Source: Planctomycetota bacterium (GTDB lineage: Bacteria > Planctomycetota > GCA-002687715 > DRQF01). From it: a DNA stretch of 13,302 bases. A program made the position numbers and the translations under genes. The stretch spans positions 1 through 13,302 of the forward strand of contig JAJRYU010000765.1 of the NCBI GenBank assembly GCA_024275615.1, given 5' to 3'. Positions 12,766 to 13,302 of the stretch are shown here, piece by piece. The stretch's first letter is position 1; the number at the start of each line of letters is the position of its first letter. The notes beneath the pieces were generated by a model, which saw only the letters and a list, made by a program, of their open reading frames with translations, was not told the origin of the DNA and made no database searches.

Positions 12766-13302
12766 CTACGGATCAAACCGGTAGCCAACTCCATGCACGG
12801 TGATGAAATGGCGAGGCTCTTGGGGTTCGCGTTCGAGTTTCTTGCGGAGCTTGAAAATGTGGGTGTCAACAGTGCGCGTTGTGGGGGCGGCATCATAACC
12901 CCAGACTTTACGAAGCAAATCAGCGCGACGAAAAGCAACACCCGGATTGAGGCTTAAGTGCAAGAGAAGCTCTGCTTCTTTTTGCAGGAGTTTGCACGAC
13001 TCACCATGACGCACATAGGTGTAGGCATCCAAGTCAACTTGCGCGTCTTCCAATTCAAGCAAATCGGACATTGTGCGCCTCTTGGCGACCGCGAGTACAC
13101 GGGCCTCAAGTTCAACGATGCTGAAGGGTTTCACGACATAGTCATCAGCCCCTGCTCGTAGGCCACCAACACGCTGCTCCTCCTCACCTCGAGCGGTCAC
13201 AATGATCACCGGCATGTCGTCGCCTCCTCCCCGCAACTCATCAAGAAGCCCGATGCCGTCGCCATCAGGGAGCAGAAGATCAAGAATGATCAAGTCTATC
13301 TT
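12766..13302 (-). CDS. OmpR/PhoB-family response regulator (5' partial)
   Basis: This is a DNA-binding response regulator of a two-component system; its 5' end lies beyond the right edge of the window, so roughly the first 40-50 residues are missing. The visible receiver part begins KIDLIILDLLLPDG, containing the phosphoacceptor Asp, followed by the conserved Thr (VIIVTARG) and Lys (YVVKPFS). After a linker with LELEDAQVDL comes a complete winged-helix effector domain: LLQKEAELLLHLSLNPGVAF, the recognition-helix segment TRTVDTHIFKLRKKLE, and the terminal ITVHGVGYRFDP hairpin. The frame is open to base 13302, so the TTG at 13293 is an internal codon and not a start. No histidine kinase is downstream; it may lie upstream, outside the window. 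The last gene on the plus strand converges on it. Confidence 0.95.
   Translation of the reverse strand, partial: KIDLIILDLLLPDGDGIGLLDELRGGGDDMPVIIVTARGEEEQRVGGLRAGADDYVVKPFSIVELEARVLAVAKRRTMSDLLELEDAQVDLDAYTYVRHGESCKLLQKEAELLLHLSLNPGVAFRRADLLRKVWGYDAAPTTRTVDTHIFKLRKKLEREPQEPRHFITVHGVGYRFDP

Noticed and set aside
1..13302. CRISPR arrays, tRNA/rRNA genes, IS ends, phage genes, riboswitches
   Set aside because: No regularly spaced repeats, cloverleaf-like sequences, transposase or integrase motifs, or recognised riboswitch cores (including cobalamin near pduO) were seen on either strand.

Overview
The window looks like chromosomal core and near-core sequence from a flagellated Gram-negative-type bacterium, most likely a planctomycete or a close relative. 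The reasons are an ECF-like sigma factor translationally coupled to a Ser/Thr kinase whose N-terminus has the 'DPDSYLARYPRFAESL' type of motif common in planctomycetal kinases, a bacterial Bpt/ATE aminoacyl-tRNA-protein transferase, a divergent CPBP membrane protein, and an LpxA-type acyltransferase. The phylum assignment is inference. No rRNA, tRNA, CRISPR array, insertion sequence or phage gene was found.

Left part (1-4500, minus strand): infA (IF-1) lies upstream of a flagellar hook-assembly operon, fliK-like (hook length control), flgD (hook cap) and flgE (hook protein), transcribed right to left. A near-consensus sigma-54 promoter (TGGCAT-N8-GC) sits 45 bp upstream of fliK, and the region further upstream has a palindrome and a spaced direct repeat that could be activator sites. 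FlgD translation looks coupled to FliK, because the fliK stop codon lies in the flgD Shine-Dalgarno. A bulged hairpin separates flgD from flgE.

Middle part (4500-8733): a plus-strand SRPBCC-like predicted lipoprotein converges on a minus-strand group of three genes: an unrecognised two-TM helical protein, a PduO-type cobalamin adenosyltransferase, and Bpt. All three use non-ATG starts preceded by good Shine-Dalgarno sequences. Divergent from them is a CPBP-family (glutamic intramembrane protease-like) protein with a degenerate active-site motif.

Right part (8693-13302): a tail-anchored Ser/Thr kinase overlaps the 3' end of the CPBP gene and is joined to its upstream sigma-factor gene by an ATGA overlap, forming a likely two-gene regulatory unit. 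A 329-bp divergent intergenic region then leads to a plus-strand pair, an LpxA-like UDP-GlcNAc acyltransferase and an acyltransferase-3 membrane protein, 3 bp apart. Their putative promoter carries a perfect 7-bp dyad over the -35 box. The window closes with a convergent, 5'-truncated OmpR/PhoB-type response regulator.

No wholly new multi-gene system is demonstrable. The best leads are the sigma/kinase module with an unusual kinase ATP loop, the unknown-pduO-bpt gene group, and the lpxA-acyltransferase pair with its operator-like dyad.
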